A stretch of 64,000 bases of DNA, taken from positions 13,468,057 through 13,532,056 of the forward strand of contig OZ024898.1 of the NCBI GenBank assembly GCA_964017195.1, written 5' to 3'. This document shows positions 34,295 through 43,165 of the stretch, one piece after another. This stretch comes from Siderastrea radians (taxonomy: Eukaryota > Cnidaria > Anthozoa > Scleractinia > Rhizangiidae). Below the pieces are notes generated by a model, which saw only the letters and a program-made list of their open reading frames with translations, was not told where the DNA came from and made no database searches. The position numbers and the translations under genes were made by a program. Numbering within the stretch: the stretch's first letter is position 1; each line of letters opens with the position of its first letter.

Positions 34295-35562
34295 GTGTGG
34301 TTCCAGAAAATATCCATACCCCCCCACGGAAGGTCACTGGAAATTCCGAGGGGGAGGGGGTTTCAAAGGCAGAAATTTCCGAGGGGAGTGGGGGTTCATA
34401 GGAAGCTCATTTTCCAGAGGGTGAAGAAACACGAAAAAATTGAAAGCAACACACGATTGATGCCAAGCACGAAGTAATACTTACGTAGGCTGTTTTGACC
34501 TTCAAAACTACGCAAATATGTTGACCGAAATGCCAAATTTTGCGACTTTGATTTGTATAAAATTTCGGTAGACCTGATTTGCATATTCGCGTTTATGGAA
34601 AATTGCGTGTCTCCTTGGCCTTCGGTGAATATTGCACCGTTTGAATATTGCAACCTTTCAATGGGAAAGTTTTTCGTTAAACACCAAAGTTGTTTAAACA
34701 AATACAAAAATATTTTTATCGCGCAATCCAGCAAAGGGTTTTCAGCCGCTTTTCACTGGATATCATCGAGATAGAATTGTTGCGTTACATAAACAGTGAC
34801 GCTCATATTATTTGAAAAGGTCAGATTTCATGCGTTATGCAAATTTGATCTGTTTTTGAACTGAAACTAAAAGTTCAGCCTATATTAGCTATTTCTTACA
34901 AATTCTTTTACAGTTGTCATTATCTTTGAGTTTCCATTTGACCTTCATTTAGCATTTCAATTTTAAACAAAGGATAAAGTGCGGGAAGACAGGTTCGATT
35001 TGTTATCCCTCCGTGCAATTTATTTTTAGACTCACTGTATGCAAATTCACTTGTGCATAATCTCAGGAAAAAAGCTGCTATTTTACTCTAATTCTCTTTC
35101 GAACATGATAACCGTTGATTTTTAGTGTAATTTACATTCAACAGTTTCGCTTTTGACGGCAGGTTTGAGTGTGGAAAACACAAAATCGATTCTGAAAGTT
35201 TGGCTTCGTTGTTAATGTTTACGTCGCATTCGGAACACAAATTATTCGCGGCAACCCTCGGCACCAACGTTAATAGAACGTTAAAACACTCGGTTTAAAC
35301 AAATTTTCGTGAAAAACATAGAACATTTCAAACCGGATAGCAAACATGCAAATAGTATAGAACAATAACAAAGCGTTATATGTTGAAAATGGATGTTATA
35401 ATAGTAACTGTTACAACAAAAACCATGTTCGCGTAACATGGAAATTCCCGGGGGGAGGGGGGTCATCAAAGACCCCCCTTGGAACGGAAATTCCGAAGGG
35501 GTGGGGGGATGCAAACCAAAAACCTTCCGTGGGAGGGGTATGGATTTTTTCTGGAACCACAC
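34295..35562. mobile_element. 1.27-kb TIR element with ATT duplication inside the penton gene
   Basis: The ends are inverted repeats of about 42 bp beginning GTGTGGTTCCAGAAAA, flanked by ATT at 34292-34294 and 35563-35565. Next to the ends are G- or C-rich stretches with GGAAATTCCGAGGGG-like units. No protein of known family is encoded. A second member with related ends lies at 38564-39598. Confidence 0.85.
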
Positions 35563-35565
35563 ATT

Positions 35566-35740
35566 CGCTATTTATATTATGCCATGAATATGTCATACTA
35601 ACCCTATCTACTGCTAATTCATGATGCATCTCAGTATCCAGATGCATGACGGGGTCAAATTTGATTACAAAATCCTCTGGGCGAGATCGTCCTATTTTTT
35701 GCCTGTTAATTGAAGAAATATTAATTGCTCGTTCTTGCAT
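35566..35740 (-). pseudogene. Penton-like protein, N-terminal part
   Basis: It starts at the ATG at 35740 and reads INISSINRQKIGRSRPEDF then LAVDRVSMTYSWHNI, the conserved start of the penton-like protein. The frame then enters the inserted element. It resumes in phase at 34294. Confidence 0.72.
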
Positions 35741-35760
35741 ATATATTTAGATTAGATAAA
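35741..35760 (-). promoter_or_regulatory. Putative TCTA-type promoter of the penton gene
   Basis: On the minus strand TTTATCTAATCTAA is followed by ATATATATG at the start codon. It contains the same double TCTAA unit as the major capsid gene. Confidence 0.6.
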
Positions 35761-35769
35761 CAATTGAAA

Positions 35770-36894
35770 TTACAATTGGATGACATAACCTTTCAATAGA
35801 TCATTAAGCTGATTGTTATCAATTTTACCAATTTGATATAATTTATGCACTATCTCAGAAAATTCACTCTTTGCACCATCATTGCCTGCCATTATTGACC
35901 CACCAAGTAATTCCATCCGATTGATGAGATCATTGGTATCGTTATAATAAACAACACCTGATCCTAATTTAGAGAATTCTTTAGAAATTCTATGAATGGG
36001 TATCTCACTTAGTTTGTTCAATTGATTAAAAACCATCTCTGACAAATCACTATACTTCTTTTTGCTGTTGAATCTCTTTGTTAGCAGATCAAGTGTGTCG
36101 AAATCAACCTTCTTGTCAAGTACTTTATTACCATCCTTTTTTGCTACTAAATGCAATTGTCCCATTAATTTTGGAACATCGATAATCAGATTACCATATT
36201 GACCGCCAGATGATATTTTGTAAGCATTCCGTTTTGGTTGTGTATAACCTGTTCCAATTGTTTTTTTACCTTCTGGTATAATTTTTATACGATTTCTGTA
36301 TTTCTGTATCAACTTGATATCTTTAGTTAATTCATCAATTTGGTCTTTATTTTTTGTTTTCCCTTTACCCTTTGATAAATTACCCTTTTTAGCACCGAGT
36401 TTATTCAATTTTTTACCAATATCTTCATCATATTCATCAACATCCATCGTTCCGTTAATTGAAGCCTTCAATACGTCACTTGGAGCATATAATCCATAAT
36501 TGGTTAATTTTTGTATTTCATCCACATTAAAACCAGCATCAATATCAGACTTAATTTTAGGTTTCAACATTTCTGGTTTATAATCAATAGGTAGTGGAGC
36601 TGTCTCTTGTGGTTGTGTATCAGGTAATTGCTGTACCATAAGAAGATCTTCAAGACCTGATGTTAATGCTTTCTGATTTTTTTGAAGTTGTTCAAGCATT
36701 TTGTCCTGTTTCTCATCAATCTTTTGTTTCACATCCTCTTGAGCTTTTACAATCGGCATATATACTTCAGATAATTCTTCCTGAATATCCTGTCTTCCAT
36801 GTTCAAATTCTTTTAGCGTGTTTCGAACCTTATTGACAACATTAACAGCTTTGATTTTAGCCTCTGATATATTCTTAATTATTTCTATGTCCAT
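35770..36894 (-). CDS. Polinton coiled-coil structural protein, unknown function
   Basis: A 374-residue, apparently intact protein. Residues 10-95 are strongly helical and charged (coiled coil), followed by a Pro/Gln linker. A Lys-rich basic region lies around 190-215, and GTGYTQPKRNAYKISSGGQYG around 225-245 is probably a short conserved loop. It ends with the hydrophilic LKGYVIQL. No enzyme motifs. Proteins of this kind recur next to the ATPase in Polintons; a scaffold or minor virion role is plausible but unproven. Its start is at 36894, with an upstream ATCTAAGCA-ATATATATT motif. Confidence 0.7.
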   Translation of the reverse strand: MDIEIIKNISEAKIKAVNVVNKVRNTLKEFEHGRQDIQEELSEVYMPIVKAQEDVKQKIDEKQDKMLEQLQKNQKALTSGLEDLLMVQQLPDTQPQETAPLPIDYKPEMLKPKIKSDIDAGFNVDEIQKLTNYGLYAPSDVLKASINGTMDVDEYDEDIGKKLNKLGAKKGNLSKGKGKTKNKDQIDELTKDIKLIQKYRNRIKIIPEGKKTIGTGYTQPKRNAYKISSGGQYGNLIIDVPKLMGQLHLVAKKDGNKVLDKKVDFDTLDLLTKRFNSKKKYSDLSEMVFNQLNKLSEIPIHRISKEFSKLGSGVVYYNDTNDLINRMELLGGSIMAGNDGAKSEFSEIVHKLYQIGKIDNNQLNDLLKGYVIQL

Positions 36895-36964
36895 AATATA
36901 TATTGCTTAGATAAAGTTATCTTAAGTTAAAAAGAGTTATCTCAAGTTATTTAATATATTATAT

Positions 36965-37604
36965 ATGGAAATACCAAATTACGACAGTAAGAGTAACAAA
37001 AAAAAACAGTTACAAACAATTGTATCAATATATGCCAGATGATACTTTCAGAATGTTGATTTGTGGCGGTTCAGGATCGGGTAAAACCAATTTGCTTTAT
37101 CATATGTTGATGAAGCCATTGGTCTATTATGATCAAATTCATTTACATGCGAAAAATCTTGAACAGGAAAAATACCAGAATATGATAAATAATTTTAATG
37201 AAATTAGCCAATCGGTTGGTTATGATGTACTTGTTTGTAGTAATAATGAAATAGTACCAGTTGAAAATATGGAAAATGAAGCACAGAAGATAGTTATTTT
37301 TGACGATTTTGTATGTGAAAAGAATCAAAAACCTCTTATTGATTATTTCATTACAGGTAGGCATAAAAATTGTTCAGTTATTTATCTAAGTCAATCTTTC
37401 TATGGTACACCAAAGGATATACGGTTGAATTGCTGTATTTTTTGTGTTTATGAATTCCCTAGCTCAAATGAACTTAATTTAATATCTAGAGAATTGAGTG
37501 TTGATAAGCAACAATACATTAAAGCAACCAAAAAACCGTTTTCGTTCATGTATGTAGACAAACCAAAAAAGCTGATAAAGAGAAACTTTTATAGGAAGAT
37601 TTAA
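36965..37604 (+). pseudogene. A32/FtsK-HerA-like packaging ATPase, frameshift at the start
   Basis: The Walker A motif is GGSGSGKTNLL (near 37065-37100), Walker B is KIVIFDDF (near 37288-37312), and SQSFYGTP (near 37390) fits the conserved downstream motif. The protein would drive genome packaging into the capsid. The natural start appears to be the ATG at 36965, but a run of nine A residues near 36998-37006 puts it one base out of frame with the ATPase body, which is open from before 37020 and otherwise complete. With about 210 residues it has the usual length. This is either a real disabling indel or a homopolymer error. Confidence 0.9.
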
Positions 37605-37628
37605 TAATATCTAATCTATTTATAAATA
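37605..37628 (+). promoter_or_regulatory. Putative TCTA-type promoter of the fibre gene
   Basis: ATATCTAATCTATTTATAAATA ends two bases before the fibre ATG at 37629. It again combines TCTAATCTA with an AT-rich TATA-like segment, this time on the plus strand. Confidence 0.55.
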
Positions 37629-38563
37629 ATGGAAATTTTTAATGAACAAGCTGCATCAACCAGCACAACTTCATCTGGTGTCCAAGGTCCTCCTGGCCCC
37701 GAGGGTCCTCCTGGACCTCAGGGTGACAAAGGCCCAGCGGGACCACGAGGTATGAAAGGTGATAAGGGAGATAAAAGTGATAAAGGTGATAAAGGAGACA
37801 AAGGTGATCCTGGACCTCAGGGTACTGCAAGCGGTTCTGCTGATATTGACATGCAAAATAAGTACAATATTTTAAGATTGAAAAGCAATCCTTAACCTAT
37901 CCACGGTGATCTGACAAAAGTGATAAACTATCAGGACACAAGAAATATCTTTCTTTCAAAAAGGAAGGCAGGAAAATGGAAGCAAATATTAATATGAATG
38001 ATAATACAATCTACAACGTAAAAGACCCAGTACAGGTAGATCAAGCAACAAACAAAAAGTATGTCGATAATCAGCTTGTGAAAAAATTGGATAAAGAGGT
38101 TGATATTGATATGAAAAATAAATTGATTGTAAATCTTAAATTTCCATCAAACTAAAAAGACGCCACAAGTGTTGAGTTTGTCAACAAAAGACTTAATGAC
38201 ACAAAAAAATTGTCTAAAACTTGATGGTACTAACAGTATGACTGGAGACTTGAGTTTAAACAACAATAAAATTACTATAACTTAGAAACCGATGAAAAAG
38301 ATCGGAAATCCGCAGTTAATGTTGATTTATTGCAAAATAAAATAAATCTGTTGTCAAATCTTGTAAATCAATCAATTCACACATCACACATCACTACTTC
38401 TGCACAGAAGGACACCTTCAGATACTTGATGGAAGACGCTGATGAATCATTGAGTGAAAACAACATTCAAGTTCAGGGTATTGTAGATTTTCCCGAGTCT
38501 CCACATCAAATAAATAAAAAAGCTTACTCTCTCAAACTCCTGTTTCAAAAAGGCTCATCCAAT
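37629..38563 (+). pseudogene. Collagen-like fibre protein, N-terminal part
   Basis: It starts at 37629. After a short Ser/Thr leader come about 18 Gly-X-Y triplets (GPPGPEGPPGPQGDKG and a run of GDK triplets), a collagen-like stalk. Then follow repeats of DIDM-NKxxI and INMNDNTIYNVKDP-like units, found in trimeric phage and virus fibres. Frame changes occur near 37895, 37950-37975, 38150 and 38225. The frame continues to about 38563, where a 1035-bp element is inserted. A fibre or spike for attachment is inferred from the collagen stalk and the shaft-like repeats. Confidence 0.7.
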
Positions 38564-39598
38564 GGGCGATTCCAGAAAATATCCGTACCACACCACGGAC
38601 GGCTTCTCGGAATTCCGAGGGCAAGGGGGGGGGGTTCTTAGAACTGGAAATCCGAAGGCATGGGGGGATACTTACGGGTGGAATTCTGAAGGCATGGGGG
38701 GGTTTAGATCTGGGATTTACACAGGAGACAGACAAGAATGTATTCCTTGAAAGCGCTTTTTTATGGACGTTTTAAATCAGTTTGTTAATAGAGCACGAAC
38801 TGGCAACATTGCAGACGACCGCGCCGCAGAAGCAGAATACAAGTCAAGCATCGAACAACAGGCATGTGTTTGTTTTCATTAGGAAAACCAACAAAATATA
38901 GGTTGTATTTTGAGCTCCAGAGGCCTTACGTTGATTAATTTCTTGTCTGATCGATTAATAAAATATGAAAAATCTATGTTTCTTACCGCTTGTACATTTC
39001 TTGTACTCCCGTTGTATGAACGTCGAAAACTCGCGCCAGTCCTTTTCTAAGGGGCGCCTGCGACAGCGCCTGTCGGGTTTTGCACTTCGCGCCAAGAGAT
39101 TGGGAGTGACTGCTGACCCCGATGGCTCAAATTCAAGATGGCGGAAACAAAATATACTCGATCGTAATATCTTCCGCGAGGACACATGTTCATCACACGA
39201 TATTCTTATTTTAATGTTCTTTACCAGTTTAAGGCAATGTAAAGTTAACTAAGGTTGAGTCTGTTGAACAGCGGTAAGGAGAAAATATTTAATTTTTTTA
39301 AAAATTTTCATTCCAGAGCTTTCAGAGTCAGGACGACTCCCTCTATAACCAGTTGTACTTGTACGGAACAGAGGTAGAGTAATTAGAAATATTTTTCCGT
39401 AAAATAACCGAAATTGGGCAAATTAGTGGCCTTAAGGGTCTGACGAAAAAATGGCAAAATCCGAACGGGAGGGGGGGTTTACGATTATGGAAATCCGAGG
39501 GCATGGGGGGATAACGCATTTTGGAAATTCTGAAGGCAAGGGGGGTTAAAATATGGAAGCCGTCCGTGGTATGGTACGGATATTTTCTGGAATCGCCC
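38564..39598. mobile_element. 1.03-kb TIR element with AAT duplication inside the fibre gene
   Basis: The ends GGGCGATTCCAGAAAATATCCGTACC and its inverse are flanked by AAT (38561-38563, about 39599-39601). The subterminal region has GGCATGGGGGG-type G-rich blocks. It is clearly related to the element at 34295-35562: both have TTCCAGAAAATATCC near the tip and a 3-bp A/T duplication. The spurious peptide MGDSRKYPYHTTDGF and its mirror come from the ends. Confidence 0.85.
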
Positions 39599-40338
39599 AA
39601 TCAGTACCAATCACGAATAGGTTATACAAACTCCCAATCGGTCATTACACAATGGTTGTAGAATGGTTCCCACCAGAAATGAATCATGTGACTTTAACAC
39701 CACAAGCTACGACGATTTCAATTTCTAATCATACAACTAAAATTTTTGAAAAATACACAAAAACAATTATCCATTTTCATAGATGGGATAGCTCACCTCC
39801 ACAATTTCTTTATCTTGATCTCCACGGTACAGTTAGTAAACCATCATCAATGTCAATTGGTCATCTAATCGTTTATGGTGTTAAAGAAACCGTTTCAAAC
39901 GTAGATCCAAGTGTCTATGACACCACCTTTGTTATTGAAAATGGAAAAATGGTTATGGAAACAGATTTGTCTTTAAACGGACATAATTTAAGTGGTTCCG
40001 TTCATTATATACATGGGTATTTAAATACGAATAACGGATACGCATTTTTATTAAATGATCTGGATAAATTATTCTTTTTAAACGATCTTCAAATAATGAA
40101 TATAACAGTTTTCTATCTCAAACGCAAAAATAAATATCCACTTGTTAAATTAAAAATTAAAAAACACACTCAAAATTTTAATGATTCGACACAATTATTC
40201 TCTTCAAATAATGCAACTCGAACACAAAAAATAAATATCAATTCAGACCTGTCGTTCAGTTATATATCTATTGAAATGAATACTTTATTTCCATCAGGAG
40301 AAGAATTCTTACTAGTTATGGAATACATAGTGCCATAA
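39599..40338 (+). pseudogene. Polinton fibre protein, C-terminal head part
   Basis: About 245 residues in one frame after the insertion, beta-rich with many short hydrophobic strands (VVEWFPPEMNHVTLTPQ, FHRWDSSPPQFLYLDLHG) and a DLSLNGHNLSG repeat like those in the shaft upstream. It ends at TAA 40336-40338. The frame is offset by one base from the end of the N-terminal part, so the fibre gene has at least one more indel. I take it as the distal knob of the fibre by position; no named domain is recognised. Confidence 0.6.
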
Positions 40339-40361
40339 ATATTTTTTCATTATATAACACA

Positions 40362-40457
40362 ATGCGGGATATATACACATTCAAAGCTGACCATATCCCA
40401 AAAGAAATAAGCATTGAGAATTCGATGAAGAAGATAATGAATAATCTAACACAATAA
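40362..40457 (+). CDS. 31-residue small Polinton open frame
   Basis: It runs from an ATG 24 bp after the fibre stop to TAA at 40455-40457 and encodes a charged peptide (RDIYTFKADHIPKEISIE). It lies tightly between two element genes. Its 3' end contains the TCTAA motif of the next gene. It may be a small protein or chance. Confidence 0.35.
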   Translation: MRDIYTFKADHIPKEISIENSMKKIMNNLTQ

Positions 40458-40460
40458 TAT
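40441..40460 (+). promoter_or_regulatory. Putative TCTA-type promoter of the membrane protein gene
   Basis: AATCTAACACAATAATAT precedes the ATG at 40461, with TCTAA 16 bases upstream and a TATA-like run abutting the start. Confidence 0.5.
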
Positions 40461-41082
40461 ATGAAAGATACTACCATAATAATTAGTGAAATACTCGAAA
40501 GCATAGAGAGGTTAATCAAAAACATCAGAACATTATTCACTGATATTAAAAAGTCAATCAAAAAGAAAAATGTAACATTAATATATAGAATGACTATTAG
40601 TCGAAAAAATATTTTCGATTGGAATCACATAGATCAAACATTTTCTAAAGATCAAATTGATGAACTAAAAGGGTTATATAAGAATTATCATCGCTTATTT
40701 AAGTGCTATCAGTGGAAGTACAAAAAATTGAAGCATTTAAAACTATCACTTGAAATGACATCAATAGGTCTAACCGCCGCTGGATCTATTGTAGGCGCTA
40801 TTACTTTGAACCCAATAATAATCGCTTGTGTCGCTGGCCCAGGTGTGATCATTCAAGGGTATTTAACAAAAACCGATCTAGACAATAGGGTTGACAGATG
40901 CTGTTTTGCATACACGACTTATAAAAAAAATATTGGGTCAATTGAAAAGCTTTATGAGAGGCTTACCATATGATATTTCTCTCTTCCTATCTGATTTAAA
41001 GTTACAAGATGATATAATTATTGATCTATGCCCTAGCATCGATAAATATTTCAACAAATACGACAGTAAATTCATTGAATAA
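40461..41082 (+). pseudogene. Polinton membrane-segment protein, frameshifted
   Basis: Residues 1-95 are charged and helical. Residues 100-135 form a long hydrophobic, Gly/Ala-rich stretch (TAAGSIVGAITLNPIII, then GPGVIIQG), probably one or two membrane segments. The first frame ends at 40973. The overlapping frame 40891-41082 continues with RGLPYDISLFLSDLK and DDIIIDLCPS, which looks like the natural C-terminus, so one base has changed near 40930 (an A run). Similar proteins occur in other Polintons with unknown function. Confidence 0.6.
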
Positions 41083-41103
41083 TATCTTTTATTTTATCAC
41101 CTA

Positions 41104-41357
41104 TCAACAATATGATGTGCTTCCATAGGAAGCTAATGTCTTTTTCGACCTTGATGTTTGGATATTCTTGTATGGTAATCTCATCATTCTTAACACCTTC
41201 CGTAAAATGAAATTAATACTAATCATTCTTTTCCGGTTTCCATTCACTTGGGGAAGAATCCTACTAATTTCAACAAATACTCTATAAATTTTATTTATTT
41301 GTTCAACAGAAAAAGTTATATTATGTTTAGTACTAATATCCATTAAAATATAATTAA
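41104..41357 (-). pseudogene. VLTF3-like transcription factor, C-terminal part
   Basis: The frame reads RILPQVNGNRKRMISINFI followed by LRKVLRMMRLPYKNI, the conserved helical region found downstream of the zinc ribbon in VLTF3-like proteins of Polintons. It is cut at 41357 by the tRNA-repeat array. The N-terminal zinc ribbon is at 42157-42433. A 15-bp duplication flanks the insertion. Confidence 0.55.
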
Positions 41358-41475
41358 ATTATGAATATATGAAATTCATATATTTGAACTGCGGAATGAA
41401 GAAATAAATGTAAAGAAGATCCTCGCAGTTATTAACGCAACTTACGCAGTTGCGAGAAGAAAGCCTGAAAAAATC

Positions 41476-41547
41476 AGGCTTGCCGGGATTCGAACCCTGA
41501 CCTCTGCGATACCGGTGCAGCACTCTAACCAATTGAGCTAACAAGCC
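41476..41547 (-). tRNA. tRNA-Thr-like (GGT) sequence, repeat copy 1
   Basis: A 72-nt tRNA shape. The acceptor GGCTTGT pairs with GCAAGCC, the D arm is GCTC/GAGT, and the T loop is TTCGAAT. The anticodon loop reads CCGGTAT, anticodon GGT, but position 33 is C and the anticodon and T stems each have a mismatch. It is more likely a SINE head than a working tRNA. A and B box promoter sequences are intact. Confidence 0.45.
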
Positions 41548-41722
41548 AACTTGGAGCTGGTCATTAAATTGGTTCGTAATATACCCGGGAAAGATGAAGA
41601 TGAAATTATGAATATATGAAATTCATATATTTGAACTGCGGAATGAAGAAATAAATGTAAAGAAGATCCTCGCAGTTATTAACGCAACTTACGCAGTTGC
41701 GAGAAGAAAGCCTGAAAAAATC

Positions 41723-41794
41723 AGGCTTGCCGGGATTCGAACCCTGACCTCTGCGATACCGGTGCAGCACTCTAACCAATTGAGCTAACAAGCC
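41723..41794 (-). tRNA. tRNA-Thr-like (GGT) sequence, repeat copy 2
   Basis: Identical to the copy 247 bp to the left, with the same stem mismatches. It is part of the tandem array. Confidence 0.45.
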
Positions 41795-42016
41795 AACTTG
41801 GAGCTGGTCATTAAATTGGTTCGTAATATACCCGGGAAAGATGAAGATGAAATTATGAATATATGAAATTCATATATTTGAACTGCGGAATGAAGAAATA
41901 AATGTAAAGAAGATCCTCGCAGTTATTAACGCAACTTACGAATTTCATATATTCATAATTTCATCTTCATCTTTCCCGGGTATATTACGAACCAATTTAA
42001 TGACCAGCTCCAAGTT

Positions 42017-42088
42017 GGCTTGTTAGCTCAATTGGTTAGAGTGCTGCACCGGTATCGCAGAGGTCAGGGTTCGAATCCCGGCAAGCCT
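42017..42088 (+). tRNA. tRNA-Thr-like (GGT) sequence, inverted repeat copy
   Basis: The same 72-nt sequence on the opposite strand, in the inverted unit of the array. Confidence 0.45.
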
Positions 42089-42156
42089 GATTTTTTCAGG
42101 CTTTCTTCTCGCAACTGCGTAAGTTGCGTTAATAACTGCGAGGATCTTCTTTACAT

Positions 42157-42433
42157 TTAAAATATAATTAATGTGATACTCACGATGATATACTGATTTT
42201 CTCCTCATCTTATACATATCTTCATAAAAATTAACATAATCCAACGCTGTTTCATATCTTTGAACAACACTGCAACTTCGGCAAACTCGCATTCCGTTAT
42301 CACTAATTATATCTCGCATATCACAACATAAATAATATTTTACTAAACGATCTTGTAGTTTTTCATCACAAAAAGGACAACAAATGTCTCCTAATTCTTT
42401 CAGTTCATTATGTAATTCATCATTACAAATCAT
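42157..42433 (-). pseudogene. VLTF3-like transcription factor, N-terminal zinc-ribbon part
   Basis: It starts at the ATG at 42433. It has CCPFC, then CCDM and RVCRSCSVVQRYE, forming zinc-binding Cys clusters, followed by YKMRRKSVYHREYHI. The last motif is very like the Y-R-R-K-x-H-x-x-H region of poxvirus-type late transcription factor 3 homologues carried by some Polintons and giant viruses. The frame is cut at 42156 by the tRNA-repeat array. It would be expected to activate late genes. That role, and the link to the TCTA motifs in this element, are inference. Confidence 0.6.
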
Positions 42434-42740
42434 TCTATACTATCAGTAAAGATTATATTTTTAATCAGCTCAACGAAACACAGTTCAATGAAAGTCTAAT
42501 TATCCAACATCTCCTGACTAACCTTGTTGATGGACTCCAAAGTCTGATCTCAATCTGACTGTTAATTGAAGAAATGGATTTCGGCATCTTCGACCTTAGA
42601 TCAGGACTACAAACTTTACTGACAAACTTCACTAACAAACTTTACTTTAAAAACAAGTTCATCTACATGATAATCGTATGACCTGATAACAATAGCAATC
42701 TGATGACTCATTTCCTCGGGAAAGTCCCATTACATCATAA
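42434..42740. other. Polinton subterminal region, no gene
   Basis: No open frame of note. It contains imperfect short repeats (CTGACT and AACTTTACT) and ends at the right inverted repeat. Confidence 0.5.
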
Positions 42741-42954
42741 ACTTCCTGTTTTCCGATGAGTCACGTAATGAAAGCATTTGTGAACCATGATAAAGCAAAA
42801 AATCAACTACTGGCTATAAAATAAACATAGATTTCATAAAATGAAAAACATATAGATTTCTATAAAATGAGTACCATTATATGGAATGTAGTATAGAGTT
42901 GGAAGGTAAGAGAGAATTTTTTACAAAAATGCTATGGTACCCCCAACTCTTATA
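42741..42954 (-). repeat. Polinton right terminal inverted repeat
   Basis: The inverse of 14292-14505, ending in CCCCCAACTCTTATA. The next bases (GCGGAG) do not match those before the left repeat. Confidence 0.95.
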
Positions 42955-43039
42955 GCGGAGCCAGCGCGCTAGCGCGTCAGCAGAGCTCCATTGCTAAGGA
43001 AATTTGGTAATCTATCAAGCCAAAAAATTTTGGTAGTGA
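42955..43039. other. GC-rich palindrome between two elements
   Basis: Begins GCGGAGCCAGCGCGCTAGCG and holds a short palindrome (GCGCGCTAGCGCG) capable of a hairpin. Only 85 bp separate the Polinton from the 8-bp duplication of the next transposon. Confidence 0.5.
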
Positions 43040-43065
43040 CGTGGTAGAGGCCCTGTTAGGGTTAA

Positions 43066-43165
43066 ATTCCGACAAGCGACATGGCCTTGAACTGGCGACA
43101 TGCGAGCCACGAACTGGCGACGACCGACAGACAATTCCAACGAATTAGCGAAAGCGACACCAATA
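43066..43165. repeat. Subterminal GCGACA repeats, left end
   Basis: AAATTCCGACAAGCGACATGG is followed by GGCGACATGCGAG, GGCGACGACCGACAG and GCGAAAGCGACACC. The first unit recurs in the same orientation at the right end (55807-55827, with GACAGGCGACATACG). Such clusters often bind transposase. Confidence 0.6.

Larger units (their letters stand above)
41358..42156. repeat. Array of 247-bp tRNA-containing repeats with 15-bp target duplication
   Basis: Two complete direct units of 247 bp start at 41361 and 41608, followed by a truncated third unit from 41855. From about 41941 comes an inverted unit. The whole insertion is flanked by TTAAAATATAATTAA at 41343-41357 and 42157-42171. Each full unit contains a tRNA-like gene. 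The duplication length suggests insertion by LINE machinery (a tRNA-derived SINE) with several units in tandem. Confidence 0.85.
14292..42954. mobile_element. Maverick/Polinton element, about 28.7 kb, multiply interrupted
   Basis: It is bounded by 214-bp inverted repeats and contains the diagnostic set: protein-primed PolB, retroviral-type integrase with chromodomain, A32/FtsK-like ATPase, adenain-like cysteine protease, double jelly-roll major capsid protein and penton-like protein. Subtracting the five inserted elements (about 6.5, 2.3, 1.3, 1.0 and 0.8 kb) leaves roughly 16.7 kb, a normal Polinton size. Genes from polB through the structural coiled-coil protein are on the minus strand. The ATPase, fibre and membrane protein are on the plus strand. 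The VLTF3-like gene is again minus. No 5-6 bp target duplication is visible at the ends. Confidence 0.95.

Noticed and set aside
37639..37856. Minus-strand frames opposite the collagen-like gene
   Set aside because: They are the mirror of the Gly-X-Y repeat and have no support of their own.
38564..38750. Open frames reading RKYPYHTTDGF on both strands, which could be taken for a small protein
   Set aside because: They come from the inverted ends of a transposable element and recur at its other end.
41476..42088. Three functional tRNA-Thr genes
   Set aside because: C at position 33, stem mismatches and a position inside a 247-bp repeat with target duplications point to tRNA-derived repeats.
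41361..42156. CRISPR-like array, because of regular direct repeats
   Set aside because: The units are 247 bp with no short spacers, and the genome is eukaryotic.
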